From the NCBI RefSeq assembly GCF_011299595.1, contig NZ_CP049867.1, positions 3,224,001-3,288,000 on the forward strand: a DNA stretch of 64,000 nt, in the 5' to 3' direction. Below the pieces are notes generated by a model. The model did no database searches, had not been told where the DNA came from, and saw nothing but the letters and a program-made list of their open reading frames with translations. This document shows, in pieces, positions 37,701 through 45,370 of the stretch (the stretch's first letter is position 1; each line of letters begins with the position of its first letter). The translations under genes and the position numbers were made by a program. The stretch comes from Nocardioides sp. HDW12B. GTDB taxonomy: Bacteria > Actinomycetota > Actinomycetes > Propionibacteriales > Nocardioidaceae.

Positions 37701-38609
37701 ATGGCCCTGATCTCGATCCCCGACGTCCGTGAGCGGGTCGGAGCGGCCATCTTCCACAAGGTGGCGGGGCCTGAGGGCCCGGAGCGTCGCGAGCGCTTCC
37801 ACGGCCGCGAGGGTGAGCGCTGGTTCCCCGCCGGCAGCCCGATCCACGTCGTCCACGGCGACGCGAGCATGTTCATCGGCGGCCTGCGCGCGCTGATGTA
37901 CCAAGCCCTCCACCCGGTCGCGATGACCGCCGTGGCCGAGCACTCCGGCTACCGCGGCGACATGTGGGGCCGGCTGGCGCGGACCAGCACGTTCCTGGCC
38001 GCCACCACCTTCGCCACCGCCTCCGACGCGCAGGCCTCGGTCGACGTCGTACGCCGCATCCACGACCGGATCACGGGCACCATGCCCGACGGCACGCCGT
38101 ACATCGCCTCCGACCCGCACCTGTTGATGTGGGTGCACGTGGCCGAGATCGACAGCTTCCTGCGCGCGCACGTCCGCTACGGCAAGCACAAGCTCGACCA
38201 GGCCGGCCGCGACGAGTACGTCGCCCAGACCGCGTTCGTGGCCGAGAAGCTCGGCGTGGTCGACGCACCCCGCACCGAGGCCGAGCTTGCCGCGGTGCTG
38301 GAGAGCTACCGCCCCGAGCTGCGCGGCACCGACCACGCCCACGAGGCCATCAGTCACCTGGTGTGGCACCCCGACCTGCCGGTGGCGGTGCGTCCGGCGT
38401 ACCTCGTCATCGCCGCCGCGGCGATCGCGATGATGCCCGGCTGGACCCGCCGCGAGCTGCGGCTGCCCCGCCTGCCGGTCACCGAGCGCACCGGCGTCCG
38501 GGTGCTGGGGGCGCTGGCCACCGGCACCATCCGCTGGGCGATGACGCCGCCGACGGACGACGGCGAGGAGGCCGTCCCGGCGGCTCCGAGCCACCCCGCG
38601 GCACGCTGA
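37701..38609 (+). CDS. Oxygenase MpaB-like (DUF2236) family protein
   Basis: 302 residues of the DUF2236/MpaB family. GDASMFIGGLRALMYQALHP near the N-terminus, TFATASDAQASVDVVRRIHDRITG, and DPHLLMWVHVAEIDSFLRAH carry the conserved His and Asp residues. Related latex-clearing and MpaB proteins are haem-binding oxygenases, but the substrate here cannot be named. There is no signal peptide. ATG 37701 is preceded 6 nt upstream by CATCAT. Confidence 0.85.
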   Translation: MALISIPDVRERVGAAIFHKVAGPEGPERRERFHGREGERWFPAGSPIHVVHGDASMFIGGLRALMYQALHPVAMTAVAEHSGYRGDMWGRLARTSTFLAATTFATASDAQASVDVVRRIHDRITGTMPDGTPYIASDPHLLMWVHVAEIDSFLRAHVRYGKHKLDQAGRDEYVAQTAFVAEKLGVVDAPRTEAELAAVLESYRPELRGTDHAHEAISHLVWHPDLPVAVRPAYLVIAAAAIAMMPGWTRRELRLPRLPVTERTGVRVLGALATGTIRWAMTPPTDDGEEAVPAAPSHPAAR

Positions 38610-38688
38610 CCCCCTGAGCCCCCGGGCCCCCTGGGCCCCTGGGCCACGGGATCCTGCGTCGCCTCTGCGCGGCGCCGACCCGAGCCGC

Positions 38689-39012
38689 TCAGCCCCGCGG
38701 CGTGCCCGACCCGTGCGGGGGCGCGGGCTCGACCGGTGCGTCGTCGGGACCCGGCTCGTCCGGGCCCGAGCCGTCAGCCGACGGGTCGGCCGGGCCGGAC
38801 CGGTCGACACCGTCGTCGAACTTGATCTTGCCGATCTGCTTGCGCATGTTCATCCACAGCAGGATCGTCACCGCGAAGAGCAGGAAGAACGAGCCCATCG
38901 CGACCCACCCGGGGCGCACGTCCTCGGGTGCCGGCACCTCGTCGAGGGCCTCGAGGCTCACGAGGGCGAGCTGCTGCACGGAGTGGGCGAGGGACAGGAC
39001 GAGGGTGCTCAT
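38689..39012 (-). CDS. Small single-pass membrane protein next to mca
   Basis: 107 residues. A transmembrane helix (about 36-54, [20 protein letters not shown]) is followed by a basic patch ([11 protein letters not shown]) and an acidic, Pro/Gly-rich tail. The start overlaps the mca stop by 4 nt (ATGA), so the two are coupled. M. tuberculosis has a small membrane protein in the same position (Rv1083, from memory). Its function is unknown; membrane location beside a mycothiol enzyme is all that can be said. Confidence 0.75.
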   Translation of the reverse strand: MSTLVLSLAHSVQQLALVSLEALDEVPAPEDVRPGWVAMGSFFLLFAVTILLWMNMRKQIGKIKFDDGVDRSGPADPSADGSGPDEPGPDDAPVEPAPPHGSGTPRG

Positions 39013-39884
39013 GAGGATGCTCCGACGTGCTCACGGACGCCTGCGAACAGGTCGTCCTCGGGGGTCGAGGACGCGACGTGGCTGCGCACCAGCTCGTAGT
39101 CCTCGGTGGGCCAGACCTTCTCCTGCAGCTCGCGCGGGATCGCGAACCAGAAGCCGTCCGGGTCGATCTGGGTGGCGTGGGCCAGCAGCGCCTGGTCGCG
39201 GACGCCGAAGTAGTCCGCGCACGGCACCCGCGTGGTGATGCGGGCGTCCCACTCGGGCTCCACGGTCCACTCCTTGAGCCGCTCCCCCCACGGCGACTCG
39301 AGGCCGTGGTCGATCATCGCGTCGTGGATCGCCTGCATGCGCGGACGGTTGAAGGAGTGGTGGTAGTAGAGCTTCAGCACCTGCCAGGGCTCGCCGAGCT
39401 CGGGGTAGCGCTCCGGGTCGCCCGCGGCCTCGAAGGCGTGCACCGAGATCTCGTGGCACTTCACGTGGTCGGGGTGCGGGTAGCCACCGCGCTCGTCGTA
39501 CGTCGTCATCACGTGCGGCTTGAACTCACGGATCAACCTGACGAGGGGCGCGGCCGCCTCCTCGAGCGGCACCAGGGCGAAGCAGTCCTCGGGCAGCGGC
39601 GGCTTGGGGTCGCCCTCGGGCCAGCCGGAGTCGACGAAGCCCAGCCAGTCCTGGCGCACGCCGAGGATGTCGCGGGCGCGCTCCATCTCCTGGCGGCGGA
39701 TCTCGGTGATGTTCTCCAGCACGTCGGGGCGGTCCATCTTGGGGTTGAGGATCGACCCCCGCTCACCACCGGTGCAGGTGGCGACGTGGACGTCGACCCC
39801 CTCGGCGACGTACCGCGCGGTGGAGGCGGCGCCCTTGCTGGACTCGTCGTCAGGGTGCGCGTGGACGTGCATGAGGCGCAGCAT
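39009..39884 (-). CDS. mca: Mycothiol S-conjugate amidase
   Basis: 291 residues of the LmbE/MshB metal-dependent deacetylase family. Zinc ligands are visible in HAHPDDESS (H10 and Asp13) and [10 protein letters not shown] (H140). [21 protein letters not shown] and [13 protein letters not shown] separate Mca from the shorter MshB group. Mca cleaves mycothiol conjugates to release mercapturic acids for export, detoxifying electrophiles and antibiotics. Its presence implies a mycothiol-producing actinobacterium. ATG 39884 has TAGAAT 6 nt upstream. Confidence 0.95.
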   Translation of the reverse strand: MLRLMHVHAHPDDESSKGAASTARYVAEGVDVHVATCTGGERGSILNPKMDRPDVLENITEIRRQEMERARDILGVRQDWLGFVDSGWPEGDPKPPLPEDCFALVPLEEAAAPLVRLIREFKPHVMTTYDERGGYPHPDHVKCHEISVHAFEAAGDPERYPELGEPWQVLKLYYHHSFNRPRMQAIHDAMIDHGLESPWGERLKEWTVEPEWDARITTRVPCADYFGVRDQALLAHATQIDPDGFWFAIPRELQEKVWPTEDYELVRSHVASSTPEDDLFAGVREHVGASS

Positions 39885-39890
39885 GGCTCC

Positions 39891-39896
39891 ATTCTA
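39891..39896 (-). promoter_or_regulatory. Leaderless -10 element of mca
   Basis: On the minus strand TAGAAT stands 6 nt before ATG 39884. Confidence 0.55.
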
Positions 39897-39957
39897 GGTG
39901 CCGCTCGCAGGTCCTCCCGCCGCCCCTGCGGCCGCCACCGGGCGTGCCGGGCGGCCG

Positions 39958-39963
39958 TAGGAT
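39958..39963 (+). promoter_or_regulatory. Leaderless -10 element of the DUF4307 gene
   Basis: TAGGAT stands 6 nt before ATG 39970. Confidence 0.55.
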
Positions 39964-39969
39964 GGGCGC

Positions 39970-40404
39970 ATGCCCGACCCCCGCTCCGACGAGGTGTCCG
40001 ACCCGAGCGACCTGTCCGAGCGCTACGGGTCCACCAGTCCGCGCCAGCGGGTGATCGCGACGGTGCTCATCGTCGTCGTCGCGGTCAGTTCGGTGGGCTT
40101 CGTCGGCTGGACGGCGCTGTTCCACAGCACGCCGGAGGTCCAGTCGCGGATGACCTACTTCGACTTCCCCGACGACCGGACCGCCGTCGCGCGCCTCACG
40201 GTCGTGCGCGACACCCCGGACACGATCGCCACCTGCCTGCTGCGCGCGGTGTCGGAGGACTTCGCCATCGTCGGCGAGACCGAGATCACGGTGACCACCG
40301 GTCCCACGACCCAGGCCGTCGAGGTCGAGATCCCGACCGAGCGACGCGCCACGACCGTCACCACGGACGGCTGCACCTCCAACGACCAGCAACGCCCCCG
40401 CTGA
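39970..40404 (+). CDS. DUF4307 membrane protein
   Basis: 144 residues. A cytoplasmic N-terminus (SERYGSTSPRQR) precedes one transmembrane helix (about 28-50). A beta-rich outer domain follows, with TYFDFPDDRTAVARLTVVRD, ATCLLRA and the final VTTDGCTS. This is the actinobacterial DUF4307 pattern, in which two Cys residues (in TCLLRA and DGCTS) are conserved. The function is unknown. It is consistently between mca and greA (Rv1081c in M. tuberculosis, from memory). Confidence 0.8.
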   Translation: MPDPRSDEVSDPSDLSERYGSTSPRQRVIATVLIVVVAVSSVGFVGWTALFHSTPEVQSRMTYFDFPDDRTAVARLTVVRDTPDTIATCLLRAVSEDFAIVGETEITVTTGPTTQAVEVEIPTERRATTVTTDGCTSNDQQRPR

Positions 40405-40437
40405 GCCGTCCGGGATGAGAAGCCGGGCCTGAGCCGC

Positions 40438-40443
40438 TACGCT
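40438..40443 (+). promoter_or_regulatory. -10 element of greA
   Basis: TACGCT about 100 nt before the GTG, in the right place for a transcript with a leader of roughly 94 nt. Here a Shine-Dalgarno is present, unlike at the leaderless genes. Confidence 0.4.
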
Positions 40444-40543
40444 GGGGCACTTGCGTGCCGTCCGCGGCGCGGGATCGTGCATGTGCGCGACCCGCTCTCG
40501 CCGCAGTCCGACGCACGCCACCCGAGACTCAGGAGCAGAACCC

Positions 40544-41044
40544 GTGACCCAGTCACCCGAGAAGGACGTCGTCTGGCTGACCCAGGAGGCCTACGACAAG
40601 CTCAAGGACGAGCTGGAGAACCTCCGCGGCCCCGTCCGCGAGGACATCGTGGCCCGCATCAGCGCCGCCCGCGACGAGGGCGACCTCAAGGAGAACGGCG
40701 GCTACCACGCCGCCCGCGAGGAGCAGGGCAAGCTCGAGGGCCGCATCCGGCAGCTCGAGGACATGCTCGAGCGCGCCGAGGTCGGCGAGACCCCCAAGGA
40801 CGACGGCGTCGTCGAGCCCGGCATGGTCGTGGAGATCAAGTTCGCCGGCGAGAGCGAGTCGGAGAAGTTCCTGCTCGGCGCCCGCGAGATGGCCGGCGAC
40901 TCCGACCTGCAGGTCTACTCGCCGCAGTCGCCCATGGGCAGCGCGCTCATCGGCGCCAAGAAGGGCGACAGCGTCTCCTTCGAGGCCCCCAACGGCAAGA
41001 CCCTCAAGGTCGAGGTCATCCACGCGGAGCCCTACTCCGGCTGA
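40544..41044 (+). CDS. greA: Transcription elongation factor GreA
   Basis: 166 residues. The N-terminal coiled coil (WLTQEAYDKLKDELENL ... ARISAARDEGDLKENGGYHAAREEQG) has the acidic tip D-E-G-D-L-K-E-N that reaches into the RNA polymerase channel and stimulates transcript cleavage. The C-terminal FKBP-like domain ends with SPMGSALIGAKKGDSVSFEAPNG. GTG 40544 is preceded by AGGAG at 8 nt spacing. Confidence 0.95.
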   Translation: MTQSPEKDVVWLTQEAYDKLKDELENLRGPVREDIVARISAARDEGDLKENGGYHAAREEQGKLEGRIRQLEDMLERAEVGETPKDDGVVEPGMVVEIKFAGESESEKFLLGAREMAGDSDLQVYSPQSPMGSALIGAKKGDSVSFEAPNGKTLKVEVIHAEPYSG

Positions 41045-41050
41045 CCCGAC

Positions 41051-41070
41051 GGCCGGCTCCACCGCCGGCC
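41051..41070. terminator. Bidirectional hairpin between greA and ilvA
   Basis: GGCCGGC (41051-41057) pairs with GCCGGCC (41064-41070) around TCCACC. It separates two convergent genes. Confidence 0.6.
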
Positions 41071-41074
41071 CTGA

Positions 41075-42418
41075 TCACTCCGCCTGCGCGGCGCTCGACT
41101 CCTCGGTGACGGGGTAGCCGGCGCCGCGCAGGTGCGTGCGCACCTGCTCGGCGTGCTCCGGCCCGCGCGTCTCGAGCTGCAGCGCCACCTCGACCTCGCC
41201 GATGTGCAGGTGCGAGGACGTGCGCTGGTGCACCACGTCGAGCACGTTGGCCTGCACCGCGGCGAGGTCGCCGAGGAGTTTGGCGAGCCCGCCGGGACGG
41301 TCGGGGATGCGGACGGCGAGCGCCAGGTAGCGGCCCGAGGTCGCCATGCCGTGGCGGATGACGTTCATGAGCAGGATCGGGTCGACGTTGCCGCCCGAGA
41401 GCACCACCACCATCGGCGTCTCGAAGCGCGCCGGGTTCTCCAGCACCGCGGCCACGGCTGCGGCTCCGGCTGGCTCGACGACGAGTTTCGCCCGCTCGAT
41501 GAGCAGCAGCAGCGCCTGGGACAACGACTCCTCGTCGACCGTGACCAGGTCGTCGACGTACTCGAGCACCGCGGCGAACGGCACGTCGCCGGGCCGGCCG
41601 ATCGCGATGCCGTCGGCCATGGTCGCCATCGAGGACAGGGCCTGCGGACTGCCGTGCTCCAGCGAGGGCGGGTACGCCGCGGCGCCGGCCGCCTGCACGC
41701 CGACGACCCGGATGTCGGGACGCTGGGGCTTGACCCCTGCGGCGATCCCAGCGAGGAGTCCGCCACCGCCCGTGGGCACCACGATCGTGCGCGCCTCGGG
41801 GCACTGCTCGAGGATCTCCAGGCCGCAGGTGGCCTGACCCACGACGATGTCCTCGTGGTCGAAGGGGTGCACGAGGACCGCACCGGTCTCGTCCGACCAG
41901 GCCCGGGCCTGCACCAGCGCCTCGTCGACGGTCGTGCCGTGGAAGCGGACCTCGGCGCCGTAGCCGCGGGTCGCCCGCTCCTTCACGATCGGCGCTCCGT
42001 GGGGCATGTAGACGACGGCCGTGATGCCGAGCATCTGCGCCGCCAGCGCCACCCCCTGGGCATGGTTGCCGGCGCTGGCCGCGACCACGCCGCGGGCCCG
42101 CTCCTCCGGGCTGAGACGTGCCATCCGGACGTAGGCGCCCCGGATCTTGAAGGAGCCGGCGCGCTGGAGGTTCTCGGCCTTGAGGTAGACCGGTCCCCCG
42201 GCGATCTTCGACAGCCAGCGCGACTCCTCGAGCGGGGTGAGCACCGCGACGTCGCGCAGCAGCTCGGCCGCCGCCTCGATCTCGGCGAGAGTGGGTCCGA
42301 CGTGCGCGCCGCCCGTCGACGTGGCGTCGCTCGCGTCCTGCGAGCCCGACGACCCGCCGGGGGCCTCGCTCGGCGTCGTCGCGGGTGCCGGGGGCTCGGC
42401 CGGTGGGGCGTCCGTCAT
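41075..42418 (-). CDS. ilvA: Threonine ammonia-lyase
   Basis: 447 residues. A Pro/Ser-rich leader of about 40 residues precedes a fold-type II PLP domain. Lys91 in GSFKIRGAY binds PLP, and the phosphate-binding glycine loop is VPTGGGGLLAG. A C-terminal ACT domain (about 365-447, LALAVRIPDRPGGLAKLLGDLAAV) makes it allosteric. It deaminates threonine to 2-oxobutanoate for isoleucine synthesis or threonine catabolism; the single ACT domain is like that of catabolic-type enzymes. ATG 42418 follows TACGGT by 7 nt. Confidence 0.92.
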   Translation of the reverse strand: MTDAPPAEPPAPATTPSEAPGGSSGSQDASDATSTGGAHVGPTLAEIEAAAELLRDVAVLTPLEESRWLSKIAGGPVYLKAENLQRAGSFKIRGAYVRMARLSPEERARGVVAASAGNHAQGVALAAQMLGITAVVYMPHGAPIVKERATRGYGAEVRFHGTTVDEALVQARAWSDETGAVLVHPFDHEDIVVGQATCGLEILEQCPEARTIVVPTGGGGLLAGIAAGVKPQRPDIRVVGVQAAGAAAYPPSLEHGSPQALSSMATMADGIAIGRPGDVPFAAVLEYVDDLVTVDEESLSQALLLLIERAKLVVEPAGAAAVAAVLENPARFETPMVVVLSGGNVDPILLMNVIRHGMATSGRYLALAVRIPDRPGGLAKLLGDLAAVQANVLDVVHQRTSSHLHIGEVEVALQLETRGPEHAEQVRTHLRGAGYPVTEESSAAQAE

Positions 42419-42425
42419 GGACCTC

Positions 42426-42431
42426 ACCGTA
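42426..42431 (-). promoter_or_regulatory. Leaderless -10 element of ilvA
   Basis: On the minus strand TACGGT stands 7 nt before ATG 42418. Confidence 0.5.
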
Positions 42432-42465
42432 TCCCTCCCGTGTGGGCGGCATCACCCCACATTGA

Positions 42466-42482
42466 TTGCGTGCATCATGCAA
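42466..42482. promoter_or_regulatory. MarR-type operator
   Basis: TTGCGTGCATCATGCAA is a palindrome of the form TTGCNTG-N3-CANGCAA, typical of MarR-family sites. It ends 8 nt before a CACACT hexamer (42491-42496) that stands 6 nt from GTG 42503. Bound regulator would sit on the -35 region. Confidence 0.65.
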
Positions 42483-42502
42483 CTACCTGTCACACTCGGA
42501 CG

Positions 42503-43048
42503 GTGACCCGCTCCCCCTCCACCCGCCTCACCGACACCGTGCTCCGCCGCGACGACGCGGTCGAGGACACCTTCATGGCCGTCCTCATCGCGGTCGGCTC
42601 GGTGCTGCGCCAGCGCCTCCCGGGCGACGAGCACGACTTCTCCCTGCTGCCGGTGCTGGTCGAGCTCGACCGCTGCGGCCCGGTCCGCCTCACCGACCTG
42701 GCCGAGCGGCTCCGGCTCGACGCCTCCACCGTGAGCCGCCGGGTGAAGAACCTCGGCGAGCAGGACCTCGTCGCCACCACCACCGACACCGCCGACGGCC
42801 GCGCCCGCCGGGTCCAGATCCGACCGGCCGGTCGCCGCGCGCTCGGCCAGCTGCGGGCCCGACGCCGCGACCTGCTCGGCCAGGTGCTGGCCGACTGGCC
42901 CGCCGAGGAGCGCGACGCGCTCCAGGCCCTGCTCGCCCGCTTCCTCGACGACCTGACCGCGGACAGCGGCCTGCTCGGCGCCGGCACCCCGACCCTCCCC
43001 CCGACCGGATCCCGGTCCACGCCCTCCCCGAAGGACTCCCCCCGATGA
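42503..43048 (+). CDS. MarR family transcriptional regulator
   Basis: 181 residues. The winged-helix core is GPVRLTDLAERLRLDASTVSRRVKNLGEQDLV followed by the wing DTADGRARRVQIRPAGRRAL. N- and C-terminal helices for dimerisation are present, and the last 25 residues are Pro/Ser rich. The stop overlaps the MFS exporter start (ATGA). Regulator and pump therefore form one operon, probably autorepressed through the palindrome at 42466-42482 and released by a drug-like ligand. Confidence 0.9.
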   Translation: MTRSPSTRLTDTVLRRDDAVEDTFMAVLIAVGSVLRQRLPGDEHDFSLLPVLVELDRCGPVRLTDLAERLRLDASTVSRRVKNLGEQDLVATTTDTADGRARRVQIRPAGRRALGQLRARRRDLLGQVLADWPAEERDALQALLARFLDDLTADSGLLGAGTPTLPPTGSRSTPSPKDSPR

Positions 43049-44598
43049 CCCCCGACGCCCAGGGCTACCTCAGCCACCGCCAGATCCTCGTCGTGATGAC
43101 GGGACTCATCACGGGCATGTTCCTGGCCTCGCTCGACCAGAGCATCGTCTCCACCGCGCTGCCGACGATCACCAGCGACCTCGGAGGCCTCGACCACCTG
43201 TCGTGGGTGGTGACGTCGTACCTCCTGGCCTCGACGGCCTCGACACCGCTGTGGGGCAAGATCTCCGACCTCTACGGCCGGCGACCGATCTTCCAGATCG
43301 CCATCCTGACCTTCGTCGCCGGCTCGGTGCTGTCGGGCTTCTCCGCCTCCATGGAGCAGCTGATCGCGTTCCGCGCCATCCAGGGTCTCGGCGGCGGCGG
43401 CCTGATGGCGCTCGCCCTGGCCACCATCGGCGACGTCGTCCCGCCGCGCGAGCGGCCCCGCTACCAGGGCTACATCGCCGGCACCTTCGGCGCCTCCAGC
43501 GTGCTCGGTCCGGTCCTCGGCGGCTTCTTCGCCGACGGCCCCGGTTGGGAGTGGATCTTCTTCATCAACGTGCCGATCGGGCTGGTCGCGCTGGTCGTGA
43601 CCTCCTCGGCGCTGACCATGCCGCACGTGCGCCGCGACCACTCCATCGACTACCTCGGCGCCGCGGTCATCGTGGGCAGCGTGAGCTCGCTGCTGCTCTA
43701 CACCGCGTGGGCCGGTCCCGAGGACGGCTGGGGCAGCCCGCTCGGTCTGGCGCTGCTGCTCGGCGGCCTGGCGCTCGCCGCGCTCTTCGTGCTGGTGGAG
43801 CTGCGCGCCAAGGAGCCGATCATCCCGATGCGGCTCTTCCGGATCTCGATCTTCAGCGTCGCCAACGCCTTCGGCTTCCTCATCGGGGCCGCGATGTTCG
43901 GCGTCATGGTGTTCATCCCCGTCTACCTCCAGCTCGTCAAGGGCATGAGCCCGACCGAGTCCGGCCTCGGCATGCTGCCGATGGTCATCGGTCTCTTCAC
44001 CACCTCGATCTGGGGCGGCCGCTGGATGTCGCGCACCGGTCACTACAAGTGGTTCCCGCCCATCGGTGCCTCGGTCGTGCTCGTCTCGGTCGGCCTGATG
44101 ACCCAGCTGGGCTCGGACTCGCCGTACTGGTTCGCCGGGCTCGCGATGTTCGTCATGGGCTGCGGCCTCGGGCTCACCATGCAGGTGCTCACGGTCGCGG
44201 TGCAGAACGCGGTCGACCGCTCCGAGATGGGCGTCGCCACCAGCTCGGTGCAGTTCTTCCGCCAGATGGGCGGCTCCTTCGGCACCGCGCTCTTCGGCGC
44301 CGTGCTCAGCACCCGGCTCGCCTCCGAGCTCACCGCCGCCAGCGACCAGGCCGGCGGCGCCATCCCGCTGGACCGCGTCGACGAGCTCACCAGCAACATG
44401 AGCCTGGTCGACGCCCTGCCCGCGCAGGCCCAGGCGCTCGTCGTCGACGCCTTCAGCAGCGCGCTGAGCGGCACCTTCCTCGTCGCCGTTCCGATCGTGC
44501 TGGCTGCGCTCGTGGTCGGACTGTTCATGAAGGAGATCCCCCTCGGCTCGCGGGAGACCCCGGTCACCGAGACCGAGAAGGTGCCCGACCACGCCTGA
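43045..44598 (+). CDS. MFS drug exporter, DHA2 (14-TMS, EmrB/QacA) family
   Basis: 517 residues. LASLDQSIVSTALPTI is the DHA2 motif D1 in helix 1. WVVTSYLLASTASTPLWGKISDLYGRR holds motif A between helices 2 and 3, and GLGGGGLMALALATIGDVV and GPVLGGFFADGPGWEWIFFINVPIG (motif C region) follow. Fourteen hydrophobic segments fit proton-driven drug efflux. It is coupled to the MarR gene. The substrate is unknown. Confidence 0.9.
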   Translation: MTPDAQGYLSHRQILVVMTGLITGMFLASLDQSIVSTALPTITSDLGGLDHLSWVVTSYLLASTASTPLWGKISDLYGRRPIFQIAILTFVAGSVLSGFSASMEQLIAFRAIQGLGGGGLMALALATIGDVVPPRERPRYQGYIAGTFGASSVLGPVLGGFFADGPGWEWIFFINVPIGLVALVVTSSALTMPHVRRDHSIDYLGAAVIVGSVSSLLLYTAWAGPEDGWGSPLGLALLLGGLALAALFVLVELRAKEPIIPMRLFRISIFSVANAFGFLIGAAMFGVMVFIPVYLQLVKGMSPTESGLGMLPMVIGLFTTSIWGGRWMSRTGHYKWFPPIGASVVLVSVGLMTQLGSDSPYWFAGLAMFVMGCGLGLTMQVLTVAVQNAVDRSEMGVATSSVQFFRQMGGSFGTALFGAVLSTRLASELTAASDQAGGAIPLDRVDELTSNMSLVDALPAQAQALVVDAFSSALSGTFLVAVPIVLAALVVGLFMKEIPLGSRETPVTETEKVPDHA

Positions 44599-44631
44599 CC
44601 GGCTGCGGGGCCCGCGACCCTTCGGGACGGG

Positions 44632-45279
44632 TCAGAACCGCAGGTCCTCCGGGCCGACCACGGCGCCGGAGGTGGCGGCGAACGACCGGTCGATGGCGAC
44701 GAGCACGCGGTCGAGCGCGACGTCGCGGTCGTCCGCGGTCGTCGCGCCCAGTGCGCCGCTGACGCACAGCTCCGAGAACCCGTGCACGCCCGACCAGCAG
44801 ACGATCTCGGCGCCCACCCGAGCGCCCGGCGCCAGGAAGCCCACGTCCACCAGCTCGTCGAGCACGCGCCCGAGCAGCGCGTAGGGGTCGCGGTCGGCCG
44901 AGTCGCCGGCCTGGGCCAGGGCGGAGCTGGAGGAGAAGGCGAGCGAGAACAGCCCCGGCTCCGCGAGCGCGTACTCGACGTAGCCGCGCCCGACCTCGGC
45001 GAGCCGCTGACGGGCCCGCAGCACGGGGTCCTCGGTCCGGATCCTGGCCAGGCGACGCTCCATGGTGTCGAGGAGGTGGGCCATCGCCTGGAGGGCGACC
45101 TCGGTGACGAGGTCGTCGCGGTGGGCGAAGTGACGGTAGGCGGCGTTGTGTGAGACCCCGACCCGTCGCGCCAGGTCGCGCAGCGACAGGGCGCTCGGCC
45201 CCCCGTCCCGCACCGCGACCTCCGCGGCGTCCACCAGGGCCTGCCGCAGGTGGCCGTGGTGGTAGGGGGAGGGAGGCAT
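44632..45279 (-). CDS. TetR family transcriptional regulator
   Basis: 215 residues. The HTH is ALVDAAEVAVRDGGPSALSLRDLARRVGVSHNAAYRHFAHRDDLVTEVA. The C-terminal helical domain (about 85-215) contains ALAEPGLFSLAFSSS and EIVCWSGVHGFSELCVSGAL, like the WHG group of TetR proteins. ATG 45279 is preceded 6 nt upstream by TACCCT. It is divergent from an MFS exporter across a 91-nt gap with two palindromic operators. Probable role: repressor of that exporter and of itself. Confidence 0.9.
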   Translation of the reverse strand: MPPSPYHHGHLRQALVDAAEVAVRDGGPSALSLRDLARRVGVSHNAAYRHFAHRDDLVTEVALQAMAHLLDTMERRLARIRTEDPVLRARQRLAEVGRGYVEYALAEPGLFSLAFSSSSALAQAGDSADRDPYALLGRVLDELVDVGFLAPGARVGAEIVCWSGVHGFSELCVSGALGATTADDRDVALDRVLVAIDRSFAATSGAVVGPEDLRF

Positions 45280-45285
45280 CTGCGC

Positions 45286-45291
45286 AGGGTA
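45286..45291 (-). promoter_or_regulatory. Leaderless -10 element of the tetR gene
   Basis: On the minus strand TACCCT stands 6 nt before ATG 45279. Confidence 0.5.
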
Positions 45292-45308
45292 GCCGAGCCC
45301 CGGCGCGA

Positions 45309-45357
45309 GTTGACACTGCCAACATCTGCGGTCACCCTTGATGTTGACAGCGCCAAC
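45309..45357. promoter_or_regulatory. Twin TetR operators
   Basis: GTTGACACTGCCAAC (45309-45323) and GTTGACAGCGCCAAC (45343-45357) are two 15-bp near-palindromes (GTTG-N7-CAAC), centres 34 bp apart. They sit between the tetR gene and the MFS gene. The second ends 13 nt before the MFS start codon. Confidence 0.75.
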
Positions 45358-45370
45358 ACCAGGAGTGCCG

